Shown here: in pieces, positions 61,972 to 64,000 of the stretch
Position numbering within the stretch: position 1 is the stretch's first letter
Layout: the number at the start of each line of letters is the position of its first letter
DNA from: Salinivirgaceae bacterium
GTDB lineage: Bacteria > Bacteroidota > Bacteroidia > Bacteroidales > SZUA-534
DNA: 64,000 nt
Direction: 5' to 3'
NCBI GenBank assembly: GCA_017474765.1
Contig: JAFVGW010000037.1
Location: 24,680 to 88,679, forward strand
Position numbers and translations under genes: made by a program
Notes under the pieces: model-generated
Told to the model about the DNA's origin: nothing
Databases searched by the model: none
What the model saw: the letters and a program-made list of their open reading frames with translations, nothing else

Positions 61972-63155
61972 TAAAACTCTATTTTAAAGTAGAAACAATT
62001 AAAATCGTTGACATCATTAGCTGTCATTTGTCTGTGCATAGCCTCATAAATTGTGCGCTGGCGGTCATCAAGCTCGTCTTTGTATTTATCAAATAATTTG
62101 TATAATGCCTTGCCCGCTCTCATATAAAAATATTTCCCATCGGAATAGATAATGTCTACTCCAAGCAACAGATTAATCCACACTATATTAGAAAGGTCGG
62201 TCTCATCAACATCCGAATCATCTCCTACACAGAAAACCTTATTGTCACGTTTCGATAGCAATACAAAATTTGTGAAATTGCCAATCATATATTTGAAGGT
62301 TATATAATTCTGATTCTCAGCCAACCCAGTCACGTAATTCGCATAACCATTAATTACACAATCATTAATAATAGACTTAAACTCACCATCTGAGTTTGAC
62401 AACAACGATTGTGGAATCGGATGCGGTGTGATAAAGTGATATGTCTTGTTTCCTGGAAAATAGTGCAGTCGGAAGGTGTATTGATATAAAAAGCGCAATG
62501 TATCATTTAAGACATATTTGTCAGGAGAGGTATTTGATAATCTGACATAACTGCCTGTTATATATTCGTCTGGCACATCAAAATACGATTTCTTCTCATT
62601 AAAAGCACTATCAAGCAGCATTATACCTTTCCCATTGTTACCAAATCCACCTATTATAAAATTCACGAAACCGTCGCCCATTGGTAACAAACAATTTGAT
62701 TTTGCTTTACCTAACACTCCGTAGAATTTTCCAGTATGGTCGTACATCTTTAGTGTCCCGCAGTCGTTGATTACAATTTTATCATCCTTCACATACCAAT
62801 TGCAAACCTCTATGCATTCATTTCGTGCACGTCCTTTAATGTTTCTTGATAACAGAAGTTTACCTGTGGCATTATCATAGCACATAAGTTGGATTCGGCT
62901 TGGGTCAAACACACCAGATGAGACGAAATAGTAATAGTTGTTACTCACCCGTAACTGGGCATCCTCGTTATACATATAGTTGCTGTCAATTTGCAGATTG
63001 ATAATCTCAATATTTTTCATAGCAGTAACTATATTTCTTGTGCCATCTTCTTTTTCAGAAAGAATTATTTCAATTTCATTTTTTGCTAAATCTTCTTGAT
63101 GGCAGCTAATAAATACGATGCCAACTGCAAATAAAAAAAAATGTATATTTTTCAT
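61971..63155 (-). CDS. 6-bladed beta-propeller lipoprotein (propeller 5)
   Basis: 394 residues, SPII signal (AVGIVFISCHQEDL). Propeller strands are recognisable (NNYYYFVSSGVFDPSRIQLMCYD, GRARNECIEVCNWY, DGKYFYMRAG). The C-terminal arrangement (DELDDRQRTIYEAMHRQM...FYFKIEF) resembles subfamily II copies, whose ends read LQKTQTEYRAYL...LKIKLKD. It lies between the NVEALA-type peptide and the redoxin lipoprotein, and the block is AT-richer than the RND genes, suggesting a different origin from the clustered copies. Confidence 0.8.
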   Translation of the reverse strand: MKNIHFFLFAVGIVFISCHQEDLAKNEIEIILSEKEDGTRNIVTAMKNIEIINLQIDSNYMYNEDAQLRVSNNYYYFVSSGVFDPSRIQLMCYDNATGKLLLSRNIKGRARNECIEVCNWYVKDDKIVINDCGTLKMYDHTGKFYGVLGKAKSNCLLPMGDGFVNFIIGGFGNNGKGIMLLDSAFNEKKSYFDVPDEYITGSYVRLSNTSPDKYVLNDTLRFLYQYTFRLHYFPGNKTYHFITPHPIPQSLLSNSDGEFKSIINDCVINGYANYVTGLAENQNYITFKYMIGNFTNFVLLSKRDNKVFCVGDDSDVDETDLSNIVWINLLLGVDIIYSDGKYFYMRAGKALYKLFDKYKDELDDRQRTIYEAMHRQMTANDVNDFNCFYFKIEF

Positions 63156-63172
63156 AAGTAAAAAAATAAAAA

Positions 63173-63214
63173 CATAAGAATTCTAACGTCAATAATCGTA
63201 GTAGAATTCTTATG
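63173..63214 (-). terminator. Inverted repeat between the NVEALA-type gene and propeller 5
   Basis: The perfect 12-bp arms CATAAGAATTCT and AGAATTCTTATG (18-base loop) are followed on the minus strand by TTTTTATTTTTTT. It has the form of an intrinsic terminator or attenuator that would keep the peptide transcript more abundant than downstream genes. Confidence 0.75.
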
Positions 63215-63227
63215 TCACAATCACGTT

Positions 63228-63590
63228 TTAGTCTGGATATATACAACCCACATAATCATCATCCCAATATTCTGTATCGTTTTCTTGAGCACCATAGCAC
63301 TGACGATTATCTTGATATACACATCGATTCATAACAACATAATAAACTGGAATTTCACGTCCTGAGATACGTCCTTTACCATATGCGTAAACTCTTGTGC
63401 CAACTTCACTTAATACCTTATCACACATTACAGTTGAACCTTCTCCTATCCAAACAATCGTTTCGTGCATTGTTGTTAGTGCCTCCAGATTTGCATCAAA
63501 GAGTTGGTTGTTCTCTTGGTTTGCTTTCATAAATACCCCACCGCTCAACAGCAATGCTGCCGCTGCGGCAATTAAATGTATCTTTTTCAT
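63228..63590 (-). CDS. NVEALA-type small secreted Cys-containing protein
   Basis: 120 residues. A signal/leader segment (MKKIHLIAAAAALLLSGG) is followed at about 29-39 by QLFDANLEALT, a match to the NVEALA motif that names a Bacteroidota family of small leader-bearing proteins. The remainder has four Cys (56, 90, 98, 116) with a patterned CVYQDNRQC pair, consistent with disulfides after export. Family function is unknown. It is first in the block, ahead of propeller, CxxC redoxin and repressor genes, and separated from them by a terminator-like hairpin. Confidence 0.75.
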   Translation of the reverse strand: MKKIHLIAAAAALLLSGGVFMKANQENNQLFDANLEALTTMHETIVWIGEGSTVMCDKVLSEVGTRVYAYGKGRISGREIPVYYVVMNRCVYQDNRQCYGAQENDTEYWDDDYVGCIYPD

Positions 63591-63613
63591 TTTTAAATAA
63601 TTTTTAAAGTTTT

Positions 63614-63647
63614 TGTCCGCACCATTCCTGTTTTAAAGGTGCAGACA
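63614..63647. promoter_or_regulatory. Inverted repeat in the leader of the NVEALA-type gene
   Basis: The arms TGTCCGCACC (63614-63623) and GGTGCAGACA (63638-63647) pair over 10 bases with one mismatch. It lies 24-57 bases upstream of the ATG at 63590, and could be an operator or an mRNA hairpin. No clean -7 box is seen, so the promoter is uncertain. The rest of the 63591-63909 gap has a 79-codon open frame I do not accept. Confidence 0.45.
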
Positions 63648-63798
63648 TGTAAAAAATAGTTTGATTGTGCCCGAAAAAGATGCCAAGCGTTTGGCACAGT
63701 CCGTTGGCATGCTGCCGCTTGGGGCGGCTCAGTTTGCGGCAACAACTGAGTTGGCTTGCAACTGCTGCAGTAGCGTAACCAAAAAGCGAGTTTTTCCG

Positions 63799-63806
63799 TA
63801 TATTTG
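63799..63806 (+). promoter_or_regulatory. -7 box before the plus-strand partial gene
   Basis: TATATTTG matches the consensus and points right, towards the open frame starting at 63910. Confidence 0.4.
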
Positions 63807-63909
63807 CGGCGTTAACCTCCTTGTTGAGTGTTTAACAATGTGGGTAGGGAAGGCGTGCGGTTCGAAAATTGGCAACGCCAACCCACCCGTTTTTTTGTAA
63901 CAGCAGACA

Positions 63910-64000
63910 ATGGCAAAAAACTATGCTTTATATCTGTTGATTACGGCTATAAATGTAATAGGTACATTTTATATTTCCAAAGGAAAACTTAATTTTTTAA
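63910..64000 (+). CDS. Start of a membrane protein gene, cut by the window end
   Basis: An ATG at 63910 opens 30 codons running off the window: AKNYALYLLITAINVIGTFY then SKGKLNF. The hydrophobic run resembles a first transmembrane helix of a small transporter. It is divergent from the NVEALA-type gene and has an upstream -7 box. Too short for a family assignment. Confidence 0.35.
   Translation, partial: MAKNYALYLLITAINVIGTFYISKGKLNFL

Noticed and set aside
63661..63900. 79-codon plus-strand frame in the last intergenic region
   Set aside because: The putative start precedes the -7 box, no protein signature is seen, and the sequence lies in a promoter region.

Overview
The window looks like part of a Bacteroidales (Bacteroidota) chromosome, probably from an uncultured gut or rumen lineage. 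The evidence is the TAnnTTTG -7 promoter boxes without obvious Shine-Dalgarno sites, many SPII lipoproteins, FISUMP and BspA-type surface domains, paired RND permeases, 6-bladed beta-propeller lipoproteins, an NVEALA-type peptide, and a GT3-glycogen phosphorylase fusion. The species cannot be named from sequence alone.

Layout. 0-1.2 kb: the end of a C5-cytosine methyltransferase and its coupled restriction endonuclease. 1.5-10.9 kb, mostly plus strand: housekeeping genes (proC, rpsA, a STAS protein, rnz, an acyl-CoA synthetase, a glucosaminidase-LysM protein), with a GlcNAc-kinase-like gene and a lipoprotein gene on the minus strand. 11.1-16.4 kb, minus strand: fmt, a GH16-like protein on a repetitive N-terminal region, a cNMP-domain histidine kinase and two tandem outer-membrane barrel proteins. 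16.5-39.2 kb, plus strand: a glycogen/alpha-glucan block (branching enzyme, GH13 amylase, debranching enzyme, GT4, GH57, GT3-phosphorylase fusion) interrupted by two FISUMP surface proteins, one a 2629-residue repeat protein. The fusion gene carries an in-frame TAA 146 codons before its natural end.

39.8-63.6 kb is one continuous minus-strand block. Read in its own direction it encodes: an NVEALA-type Cys-containing secreted peptide, a 6-bladed propeller lipoprotein, a CxxC redoxin lipoprotein, a BlaI-type repressor, a small unknown exported protein, a transglutaminase-like lipoprotein with a discoidin-like domain, an O-antigen-ligase-like polytopic protein with TPRs, a signal peptidase I, a TolC-type channel, a membrane fusion lipoprotein, four tandem propeller lipoproteins, two RND permeases, a small lipoprotein and a sixth propeller. 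The four propellers lie inside the efflux operon and show mosaic sharing of their 5' and 3' ends. This block is the best candidate for a little-described system: a secreted peptide with export, processing and cell-envelope partners. That functional link is inference from neighbourhood.

The intergenic DNA holds several families of small palindromic elements. These include a GGACGC...CCCTAC hairpin with compensatory stem changes (7 copies), a two-helix element starting CTAACCAAAC (2 copies with one covarying pair), and clusters of xGAAAx hairpins. No tRNA, rRNA, CRISPR array or insertion sequence was recognised.
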